Assembly: GCF_029168945.1 (NCBI RefSeq)
Contig: NC_083605.1
Coordinates: 34,485,280-34,549,279, forward strand
Direction of reading: 5' to 3'
From: Cannabis sativa
Taxonomy: Eukaryota > Streptophyta > Magnoliopsida > Rosales > Cannabaceae
Length of the DNA stretch: 64,000 nt
The position numbers and the translations under genes were made by a program. The notes beneath the pieces were generated by a model that saw only the letters and a list, made by a program, of their open reading frames with translations, ran no database searches and was not told the origin of the DNA. This document shows positions 23,098 to 32,506 of the stretch, piece after piece. Positions within the stretch are counted from its first letter, which is position 1. The number at the start of each line of letters is the position of its first letter.

Positions 23098-24400
23098 GAC
23101 GAATAAAACGAGTCGTTAATAAGAATCGACTGTAACAACCGATGGTGGCATCCGCATCGGCTGCGTGATCGCGAATACCCCGGCCGGAGTGGGCATCGCC
23201 GGAGCTCTCGGTGCCTCCGGCCGGGCCGGGGACATTCCCTCTTGAAGTGCCGGGCATGCCACAATGAAAGCATCCACCGCCCTTTGCACTCTCCCCGATG
23301 ATGCCTCTTGCAGCTAGGGCACTCTGGATAGGAGAAGCGAGTCTCATTACCACCAGGACGACTCCCTGCGTTCGGTTCCCCGAACCTCTTGTTCGGCTCG
23401 AGCCGCCGGAAGCAGTGGGTGCCCTCTTCCTCTGATCAATGGCCGAACCACTACTCCCCCTGCTGAAGCCTGATGCAGGAGGGGTAGGAGCTCCGCCACC
23501 AACCGGAGTACTAGCTGACTCTGACATGCACCCCACTGCGCCCTCAGCTCGCAGTGCCTTCTCCACCATCTGAGCGTAGGTGGTGCGTCGTCGGTGGTAA
23601 TCATCGTGTCATGCACGATCTTGGGATTCAACCCGTCCGAGATACTTCTCCTTTCTCGCCGAAGTCGGCCTAAGACAATACCCGAGGCTAACCTCGCCAA
23701 CCGGTCAAACCGAGTTGTATACTCGGTGACACTCATGTTCTCCCGTGGGTCGTGTGAACGAATTCCTTTCTCTTGGCGCTTTAACCGCCTCGTTGTAGTA
23801 CTTCGCGTTGAAAAGTTCCCGGAACCTCTCCCGAGTCATGGTGGTGACATCGTGAATCCGAGACACCATGTCCCACCATACCGGGGCATCCTCCACAGGC
23901 CCGAAATGTGGCGCACACCACTACGTCGTTGCCGGTGACACCCATAAAGTTCAAGATTCGGTGATCACCGTAAGCCACCGCTCGGCTTTCGACACATCCG
24001 GACCTCCCGGGAATACGGAGGTGCTTGCTTCGAACCGTTCATATAAAGGTTCCAATGCGTGGGCCGCCACTACCATCTCGGCACAGGCGGCGAGGGCGGT
24101 GCCGCCGGAACTACCTAAGATCGGAACCGGCAGGAGCACCCCGCCGTCTCAACCTCGAATCTCGAGGTCTTGTTCTTCGATCCGGGCTTGCATCTCCGCA
24201 AACCGTAACTCCCAATTCGGGGCTCCCCGATCGCCTGGGGGAGCACAGGGCGGCCCGTGGCGGGTTCTCATCACCCCGACCACGAGCCCCGCCTCGGGGA
24301 CCTCTACCTCGGCCCCTAGCAGTGGGGGAAACCGAGCTCCCTCTCCCTGATTCGACCCCACTGAGTTGCCTCGACTCCTGGTAGTCCGCCTGGCGTCCAT
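23098..24400 (-). pseudogene. Z1 gag, broken into several frames
   Basis: The gag start MDARRTTRSRGNSVGSNQG is at 24400. Pieces of the capsid region ([46 protein letters not shown]) and of the zinc knuckle (HFKRECP) appear in alternating frames down to about 23200. Compared with W, most breaks fall at CAG/CTG positions in W. Bases here are unusually CG-rich for the element. Confidence 0.88.
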
Positions 24401-24664
24401 CTAGTTAGAACCGCCTGCGAAACCAAGAGTTGGCATATCAGGTCGTATTCAAGGCGAGCTTACTAATGCCGCTTAATTTGGAAATTAGAAATGAAACATG
24501 CGCCTATTCTACTATCGTGCTACTAACATGCTTCCTAATGTGCTTTTCTTTTTCATAACCGAATAAAATAAACTACTAAAGCAATAAAAGCTTGCCGAAC
24601 CGTGAACCGAGCTAGCTCGCGATGATGATTGTACATGTCGTGACGATCTTCGGAAGACAACACA

Positions 24665-24682
24665 GCGGCTACGATACCAAAT
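24665..24682 (-). promoter_or_regulatory. Z1 primer-binding site, altered
   Basis: Just inside the 5' LTR the minus strand reads TGGTATCGTAGCCGC, where W has TGGTATCAGAGCCGC. The W version is the standard Met-initiator tRNA primer site of plant gypsy and copia elements. The Z1 version breaks the match at CAG. Confidence 0.85.
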
Positions 24683-26926
24683 TGTAACACCCTAACTAAC
24701 TTAGGCGTATTACGTGATTTTTAAACGTCTTTGTGCAGCTCGTTGCTAATCAACGAGGTTTATGGAAAAACGTGATTAATTAAAATTTTGCTTTTTCATT
24801 AAACTTATAAACCATTTTGCAAAAAGTCTCGGGATCCCGATTTATAAAAAATATTTACAAACGTTTTCACTGTTCAACTTTTACATCAAAATAAAGTCGT
24901 CTAACGACAATTACAAAATCTCAGCCGTGCTGTCCCGAGGATCGTACGCTCCAGGCCTAACCGCCCCGACATGTACAATCCCATAAGCTCGCTCACGGTC
25001 CATCAGCAACTGCCTTGCCTTTACCTACACATGCAACGTAAACTGTGAGTCGACGGACTCGACAAGAAAAGCATAATAATATCATACATAAAACCCATTG
25101 CCGTGTCCAACACGATGCCGAGTCCCGCTACTGCCATGTCCAACATGGTACTGAGCACTACTGCCATGTCCAACATGGTACTGAGTTTTGAACGTTCAGG
25201 GGACGGCACTATTGACAAGTATCCTCCTGATCGGTCGAACCGGTCATACTCCGGCTGCTGGTCATACTCCAGCCTGTACCGACGGGATAGGTCAATAAGA
25301 TCGAACCACCAACCAGTGTCAGCCTGATCGGTCGAACCGGTCATACTCCGGCTGCTGGTCATACTCCAGCCTGTACCGACGTGACAGGGTTGGGTGGTTC
25401 GAAGCCTAAATACATATCTAATGTAAACTAACAGGCTTCCTACATGCACGCTAAACATGTAAACTACATATGCATACTGTTATACTAATCTTACCTGGAT
25501 TCCGATTTCAGGTGTGCGGCCAACTCGACCGGAATCGAAGCCGAACTACGGACATCGGCTCCTAAACCATAAAAATCACAACGCTATAAGCGACATGCTA
25601 AATCACTTCCCGGGGACTAAAACTTGAAACTAAAAGTTTCCCTATCGATAAAAAGCATGGCAATACCCCTAAAAACCCAAAAACGAGGAAAACTAGGGTT
25701 CTGAAAAATCCCCCATCCGGAAGTCCGGTTGCCCAACCGGAATTCCGGTTCTGGGAAAATTCAGGACCCCATCCGGAATTCCGGATGCTCAACCGGAATT
25801 CCGGTTCCTCGCAGGCAGCAAGCAAAAATTCACATATCTTGACCAATTCGAACCCAATTGATCCCAAACTTTCCAGACCTCCTCAATAGGTCCCAAATAA
25901 CAATTCTAGGGCATCAAACCTACCCAGAAATCCCACATGCAAAATTCACCATTAAAGCTCAAGCTTTGAGTTTCAAACTCAAGCTTGAGCAAAACCAACT
26001 AACTAAGCAATCCACTAGCTTAATTCACCTTAAACTAGCATAGAATTACCTCAGAAAACAAACAACAACATCCAGTAATTACACAGAAACTAAACATAGC
26101 ATTTCTCACAAAAATCATCAATTTTCACATATAATTTAAAAGCTTGAACAACCTAGCTACTCATGCTTCAAATAACTCAATTATTCAACACATAAACATG
26201 CTTTGATCCTCAAAAATCAATCAACAAAAGCAGCAGCAACAACATTCAAAATTAACATGCATTATCATCCATTTTCATCATTTTTTCTTGAATAAAACAC
26301 AAAGGAAAAAAAAAGGAATCAAACCTACTTGAATTACACTTAGAGGAGGAGAAAATCACAAGCTTGAAGAGGAAAAATCTCTGCCCTAGCAGCCCAACAC
26401 CAAACCGAAAAGAGGGAGGAAGAGAGAGCTTTGAGTGATTTTTTTTCTAATTTCTTTAAAATGACTAAGTGATGAAATTTGAGAAAAGGGAAATATAAAT
26501 CACATAAATCATCTATTTCAGCCAAATAAACATTTAATTAATTATTCATTTTCCATTTAATAAATCATATAAGACGAAACACTAATGGGGCAAAAAGACC
26601 ATTTTGCCCCTCCACCATAAAATCACTAAAATCATACTAAAGGGGTATTTTTGGGACATTCTAAATTCCCGGCCATTCCCGACATTCCCAATGCCTAAAA
26701 CCCGTCCCCAAAATATTAACATACTAAGTTGTGATTTCTACTGAGCCAAACGGCGCGTTCCAAAATACCGGACACCGGAAATGCGAAATATAAAAACTGC
26801 TGATAACATAATTATGCATATCTGAATTCCATAAATAACAATGATAAATTATTTAAATAGCTATAAATAATTTCCTGATTAACATAAATAACTGCTAATT
26901 TCCAAATTAACTAAGCGGGCTTTACA
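24683..26926 (-). repeat. 5' LTR of element Z1
   Basis: The 2,244-bp partner of 17489-19724. It retains the AACCGGAATTCCGGTT-type palindromes (about 25733-25808) that are damaged in the other LTR. In turn it differs at 25052-25120, where CAG and CTG of the other copy read CGG, CGA or CCG. Confidence 0.95.
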
Positions 26927-26934
26927 AGTATAAA

Positions 26935-27329
26935 GGCTAATTAGTAATTATTCCCCCCGAACTTTGACATGTACTAAATCGTGCCCCCTGAACTTTTTTG
27001 GCCGTTAAAAATTCCCCACGAACTATTGAAATTGTTAAATTTAAGGACTTTTGTCTAATTTTAGTAAAAATATTCTAACATGGATGAAAGTTCAAGGGGC
27101 ATTACTTAGTACATATCAAAGTTTGAGGGGCATGATTTGGTAAATATCAAATTTTGGGGAGCATGATTTAGTACATAAACAATCATTGAAACAGTAAATT
27201 GAATGAAATTAGACAAACGTCCTTAAATTTAACAATCTCAATAGTTCGAGGGGAATTTTTAACGGCCAAAAAAGTTCAGGGGGCACAACTTAGTACATGT
27301 CAAAGTTCAGGGGGAAAAATTACTAAGCC
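26935..27329. mobile_element. Mutator-type MITE with long terminal inverted repeats, 9-bp TSD
   Basis: The ends are GGCTAATTAGTAATT and the reverse complement of ATTACTAAGCC, with inverted similarity of about 85 bp on each side (the GAACTTTGACATGTACTAA block occurs at both ends). The target duplication TAGTATAAA is at 27330-27338 on the right. On the left it is split by Z1: T at 17483, AGTAT at 17484-17488 and 26927-26931, AAA at 26932-26934. There is no coding. A 9-bp TSD is typical of Mutator-like elements. A related copy is at 41774-42378. Confidence 0.9.
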
Positions 27330-27338
27330 TAGTATAAA

Positions 27339-27738
27339 TATAGAACTACACAAAAAAAATCGGAAGTTAATTCCATGAAAAAGCATGAAAAATCGAAGAA
27401 AAATGAAAAAATTGTGAGTTGTACGGACAGTTTTCGCGATTGCAGGAAAATTTCAGCACAACTCCGATTTTTTCGAATCTTCAAAAAATCATAACTAATT
27501 CAAATTAAATCGAAATTGAGTTCAGTAAAAAAGTAACTTGCTTAATTTTTTCCATACTATCCAATAAAAATAATTACAGAAACATATATTCAATTATCTT
27601 TCACGAAAAATTCACAAACACCAATCAATCAACAAATAACACTCAATACAACATGATACCATCCAAAAACAAACAAACAATCATTTTAAAGTCCAAATTT
27701 CTTGCAAGTAAATCAATTACCATGGCTCTGAGGCCAGT
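27339..27738 (-). other. 5' untranslated leader and primer site of element X
   Basis: Next to the 5' LTR the minus strand reads TGGCCTCAGAGCCATGG (27721-27737), resembling the TGGTATCAGAGC Met-tRNA primer site of copia elements with small differences. The remaining 380 bp are AT-rich and non-coding. Confidence 0.7.
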
Positions 27739-29606
27739 TGTTGGAAATTATTTTACCAGGATCTTAGATCTACTCACAAGTATGTTGATTAACACCCTAA
27801 ATATGAACTTTCTAAAACGATGAAATAAACACGTATAAAGTTTAAGAAACCTTACATTGGGTGCAGCGGAACATAATGACTCCTTCCGTTCAGATATCTA
27901 GCCCTTCATTCCTTTCTGTAGCAGAGCATTATCAATATCTGAACCTGGATCTCTTTCTCTGAACCTTTGATGCTGAAACTCCTTCTTGCTGAAAGTCTTT
28001 CTTCACGATCTTCCTCACTATGATTGAGGTATTGCTTGCTGTGTGTGGGCACTACTCTAATCACTAAGGTAATTTCGAAATTCTAAGGAAGAAGAGAGAG
28101 AGAGGGTGGCGGCCAAGGAAGAGAGAGAAGGCTCAGGTTTTTCTGATTCAGAAAGTGTAATTTTCCTCAAGCCTTCACTATCTATTTATAGCATTCCACT
28201 AGGGTTAGGTTGGAATTATTTGGCATTAAAATAATGAAAATATCAGTTTAAATTTCCTACAAAAGTGGCCGGCCCTATACTAGTGGATTTGGGCCTCACT
28301 TTTTGCAATTTTGCAGTTTTACCTTTTCTGCATCTGATTTTCTCAAAAACGCCAATTTTCAAATTCAACCATTTAAATGCCAATTCTCACTATTTAATAA
28401 CTATAAATAATTATTAAATAATGTTGTCATTTATCATATTTATTAACTGAACCATACAAAGTATCATAATTAACAAATATGCCCCTAAAACTCTTTCTTT
28501 ACAATTTCGCCCTTACTTAGTGAAAAATTCACAAATAGACATAGTCTAATTTGAGAATTATAATTGATTAATCAAAACCAATTATATGAGTCTTACAAGC
28601 AATATTATCTCAGCTAGTGCGGGAACCATGGGTCTATATAACCGAGCTTCCAATAAGTAGATCAAGAATTTAGCACTAAAATTCACTAACTTATTAATTC
28701 TTCGTTGAATCCACGCATAGAACTTAGAATTGCACTTTCAGTTATATAGAATGCTCTATATGTTCAACCATATAGACACATCATTAGTTATCCATTGTTA
28801 TAATTCTAATGTGATCAATGATCCTCTATATGAATGATCTACACTGTAAAGGGATTAGATTACCGTAACACCCTGCTATGTATTTTATCCTTAAAACACT
28901 TAACCCTGTATAAATGATATTTCAGCTTATGTGAAATGAGTACTCCACCATTTATGTTCGTTTGGCCAAGCTCGAAGGAGATCATCCTTTGCTTACTATT
29001 AGCCAGATAGAAATAATAGATTCCATGTTTATGATAGCGCTCCCACTCAATTGCACTACCGTGTTCCCAAAATGTACGTATCACCCTGACCTAAAAGTAG
29101 GCTTAACTAACAAATCAAAGAACACGTATAGCCCTTCAAGATTGAGCCTTAAGATCATTTGATCTAGGATCAACTAGGCGATATTGACTTGAATAGATAT
29201 TACGGTAAGTTTAATAAATCTAAGTCAAAGTTCAATATCGGTCCCTTCCGATGCATACTCCATGCATCCAACCTGAGCTTTACTTTAACCAATGGTCTGG
29301 AAAGAACATAGCACTTCTCCAAATGCAAGTAAACTCTGTTGTAGATTATCATATCAGTAAAACCCTATGTCTGATAAATCTAGGAAACTTTATTCACATA
29401 GTCATGTTTACTTTCCAATGTGTTGACGGCACAATAAACAGGATCAAGTATGTGAAAAGGGTTTCAGATGAATTCTTACATTATGTACATATAATCATGA
29501 AATAAATCATGTGAACCATGCAACATTAAATGTTATTTCTGATCTATATTAATAAGTAAATCTGATTATATTGAAATGAGTTTTATTTAGGGCATAAAAC
29601 CCAACA
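27739..29606 (-). repeat. 5' LTR of element X
   Basis: The ends and length are the same as at 9640-11505. A TATA box (TATAAATAGA, minus strand) at 28181-28190 would be the promoter of X. A GA-rich stretch at 28088-28130 lies downstream of it on the minus strand. Confidence 0.95.
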
Positions 29607-29647
29607 CTTGCAGATTCGGTTGGGAGTAATTACTAATAGACCTTGTT
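29607..29647 (-). pseudogene. Small island of Y gag between X and W
   Basis: These 41 bases are Y gag caught between two insertions. On the minus strand they encode RTRSISNYSQPNLQ and continue in frame into 9634 (EHLNQKKHDL) on one side and into 39200 (RSVSRTQSVS) on the other. This confirms that X and W interrupted the same gene. Confidence 0.88.
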
Positions 29648-31936
29648 TGTAAAGCCCGCTTAGTTAATTTGGAAATTATCAGTTGATTATGATTAATTAT
29701 GAAATTATTTATAGCTATTTAAATAATTTATTATACTGTTATTTATATTATTCAGTATCTTGCATATTTTGCATTTCCGGTGTCCGGTATTTTGGAACTC
29801 GGCGTTTGGCTCAGTAGAAATCACAACTTAGTATGTTAGTAGTTTCGGGACAGGTTTTATACATTGGGAATGTCGGGAATGGCCGGGAATTTAGAATTTC
29901 CCAAAATACCCCTTTAGTATGACTTATGTGATTTTATGGTGGAGGGGCAATTTGGTCTTTTTGCCCCATTAATGCTTTGTCTTATATGAGTTTATTAAAT
30001 GAATTTAAATGGTTATTTTATTTTAATTAGTGGCTGAAATAAATGGTTTAAGTGGCTTTATTCATTTACTCTTCTCATTTTCCACACTTAGCAAAATTTA
30101 GAAAAAAGCTTTGAAAAAGAAAATTCTCTCAACTCTTCTCTCTATTTCGGCTGAGGCATTAGGGTGCATAAAGCTGATTTTCTCTTTGATTTCCAAGCAA
30201 ACTCTCATCCTTTCAAAGCATTCTTCAAGCTAGGTTAGCTTCTCTTGATTTTTCTTCTTTGAAATTATGAAAAAATGGTGAAATTTTGAGTATATGCATG
30301 CTTCTTGTGGCTGTGGTTATTGCTGTGTTTTGTTGTTGATTTCTGAAGTGTAAAGCATGTCTAATTGAAGTTAATTAAGTGATTTTGAAAGCATGTTAGA
30401 TAGGTTGTGCAAAGCTTTAAGTTTCTATGCAAAAGTTATAATTTTTGGTGAAAATATTGTGAATCTGTTGCTGGGTTGTTGTGTATGATTTTATTTGATT
30501 TCAGAGGCTTATTCATGCATATTTGAGTAGAATTAACTAGGTTTGAATGCATGTTTGTGGGAATTGCTCAAGCTTGAGTTTAGAACTCAAAGCTTGAGCT
30601 TTAATGGCAAGTTGTGTATCTGTGAATTCTGGGTTAGTTTGATGCCTTAGATTTGTTCTTTGGGGTATTTAGAGCAGGTCTGGAAGGTTTGGAACCAATT
30701 GGGTTTGATTTGGTTGAGTTAGGAATTTTTGAAAAATTCCTGCGAGGAACCGGAATTCCGGTTGTGCAACCGGAATTCCGGATGGGTGTCCAGTAATTCC
30801 CAGAACCGGAATTCCGGTTGGGCAACCGGTCTACCGGTTGGGGAATTTTCAGAAACCCTAGTTTTCCCCGTTTTTATGTTTTAGGGGGTATTGCCATGCT
30901 TTTTATCGATAGGGAAACTTTTAGTTCCTAGTTTTAGTCCCCGGGAAGTGATTTAGCGTGTCACTTATAGCGTTGTGATTTTTATGGTTTAGGAGCCAAT
31001 AATCCGCTGCTCAGCTTCAGTTCCAGTCAGGTTGACCGGCACACCTGAAATCGGAATCCATGTAAGATTAGTATAACAGTATGCATATGTAGATTACATG
31101 TTTAGCTTGCATGTAGGAAGCCTATTAGATTACATTAGTTGTATGTTGGCTTCGAACCATCCAACCCTGTCACGTCGGTACAATTTGGAGTATGACAGCA
31201 GCTGGAGTATGACCGGTTTGACCGATCAGCCGACACTTGGTTGGTGGTTCCGTGCTATTGACGTATCCCGTCGGTACAGCCGGAGTATGACCAGCGGCGG
31301 AGTATGACCGGCTCGACCGATCGGGAGGATATAGTAACACGTCGGTACAGGCTGGAGTATGACCAGGCGGAGTATGACCGGTTCGACCGTCAGTTGTTAC
31401 GTGTCAATAGTACCGTCCCTATGAACGTTCAGTAACTCGGTACCATGTTGGACATGGCAAGAAGTGGCTCGGTACCATGTTGGACATGGCGATGGCGGGA
31501 CTCGGTATCGTGTTGGACACGGCAGTTAGAATTATGTATGATATTATTATGCTTTTCTTGCGAGTCCGTCGACTCACGGTTTACGTTTATGTGTAGGTAA
31601 AGGCAAGGCTATACCGATGGACCGTGAGCGAGCTTATGAGATTGTACATGTCGGGGCGGTTAGGCCTGGAGCGTACGATCCTCGGGACAGCAAGGCTGAA
31701 TTTTTGTAACTGGTCGTTAGACGACTTTTATTTTTATGTAATGGTTAAACAGTTAAATCTTTTTGTAAATGATTTTATAATCGGGATCCCGAGTCTTTTG
31801 TAATATGGTTTATAAGTTTAATTAAAAAGCAAAATTTTAATTAATCACGTTTTTCCATAAACCTCGTTGATTAGCAACGAGCTGCACAGTACGTTTAAAA
31901 ATCACGTAATTCGCCTAAGTTAGTTAGGGTGTTACA
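29648..31936 (+). repeat. 5' LTR of element W
   Basis: It begins TGTAAAGCCC and ends GGTGTTACA. Inside are a palindrome cluster AACCGGAATTCCGGTT (30748-30841), three copies of a repeat of about 58 bp starting CGTCGGTAC (31173, 31269, 31340), three hairpin units around CCATGTTGGACATGG (31436-31525), and the U5 box GTGTAGGTAAAGG near 31591. No clear TATA box was found. Confidence 0.96.
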
Positions 31937-31939
31937 ATT

Positions 31940-31955
31940 TGGTATCAGAGCCGCC
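31940..31955 (+). promoter_or_regulatory. W primer-binding site
   Basis: TGGTATCAGAGCCGCC starts three bases after the 5' LTR. This is the standard Met-initiator tRNA site of plant Ty3/gypsy and copia elements. Confidence 0.93.
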
Positions 31956-32218
31956 AGGTTGTCTTCCGAAGATCGTCACGACATGTACAATCATCATCAG
32001 CAGTTAGCTCGGTTCACGGTTCAGTAAGCCTTTATTGCTTTAGTAGTTTGTTTTATTCAGTTATGAAAAAGAAAAGCCTGTTAGGAAGCATGTTAGTAGC
32101 CTGATAGTAGAATAGGCGCATATTTCGTTTTTAATTTCCAAATTAAGCGGCATTAGTAAGCTCTCCTTGAATACGACCTGATATGCCAACTCTTGGTTTC
32201 GCAGGCGGTTCTAACTAG

Positions 32219-32506
32219 ATGGACGCCAGGCGGACTACTAGGAGTCAGGGCAACTCCGTAGGGTCGAATCAAGGTCAGGGAGCTCAGTTTCCCCCACCTG
32301 CTAGGGGCCGAGGTAGAGGTCCCCGAGGCAGGGCTCGTGGCCGGGGTGATGAGAACCCGCCACAGGCTGCCCAGGCTCCCCCAGCCGATCAGGGAGCCCC
32401 GAACTGGGAGTTGCGGTTTGCGGAAATGCAAGCCCGGATCGAAGAACAAGACCTCGAGATTCAGAGGTTGAGACAGCAGGGTGCTCCTGCAGCCTCGTGC
32501 CCATAG
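32219..32506 (+). pseudogene. W gag N-terminus, out of frame with the rest
   Basis: The ATG at 32219 begins MDARRTTRSQGNSVGSNQ, a glycine- and arginine-rich head, then a short coiled-coil-like segment ([20 protein letters not shown]), and stops at 32504-32506. Z1 has the same start at 24400. The long gag-pol frame overlaps its end in another frame from 32497, so a single-base indel near 32490-32506 has split gag. The native start of the polyprotein is most likely 32219. Confidence 0.85.

Larger units (their letters stand above)
17489..26926 (-). mobile_element. Element Z1: full-length Tekay-type Ty3/gypsy retrotransposon
   Basis: Both LTRs are present (17489-19724 and 24683-26926), with AGTAT at 17484-17488 and 26927-26931. 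The order on the minus strand is 5' LTR, primer site, gag, protease, RT, RNase H, integrase, chromodomain-like tail, polypurine tract (AAGGGGGGATAGT, 19725-19737) and 3' LTR. It belongs to the same family as W. The insertion point is inside the left TSD of the Mutator-type MITE, so Z1 arrived after that MITE. Coding is split by many frameshifts, most of which lie at sites that read CAG or CTG in W. Confidence 0.96.
9640..29606 (-). mobile_element. Element X: Ty1/copia retrotransposon, itself carrying a MITE and Z1
   Basis: LTRs of 1,866 and 1,868 bp lie at 9640-11505 and 27739-29606 in the same orientation. CTTGC flanks both ends (9635-9639 and 29607-29611). Purine-rich sequence next to the left LTR and a primer site next to the right LTR show that X reads on the minus strand, with the 5' LTR on the right. 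Removing Z1 and the MITE leaves about 10.1 kb. The pol region is badly decayed. A third LTR of this family starts at 62757. Confidence 0.93.

Noticed and set aside
23347..24400. Long frames on the plus strand opposite Z1 gag
   Set aside because: They are shadows of gag caused by high GC content; the minus-strand frames match W gag.
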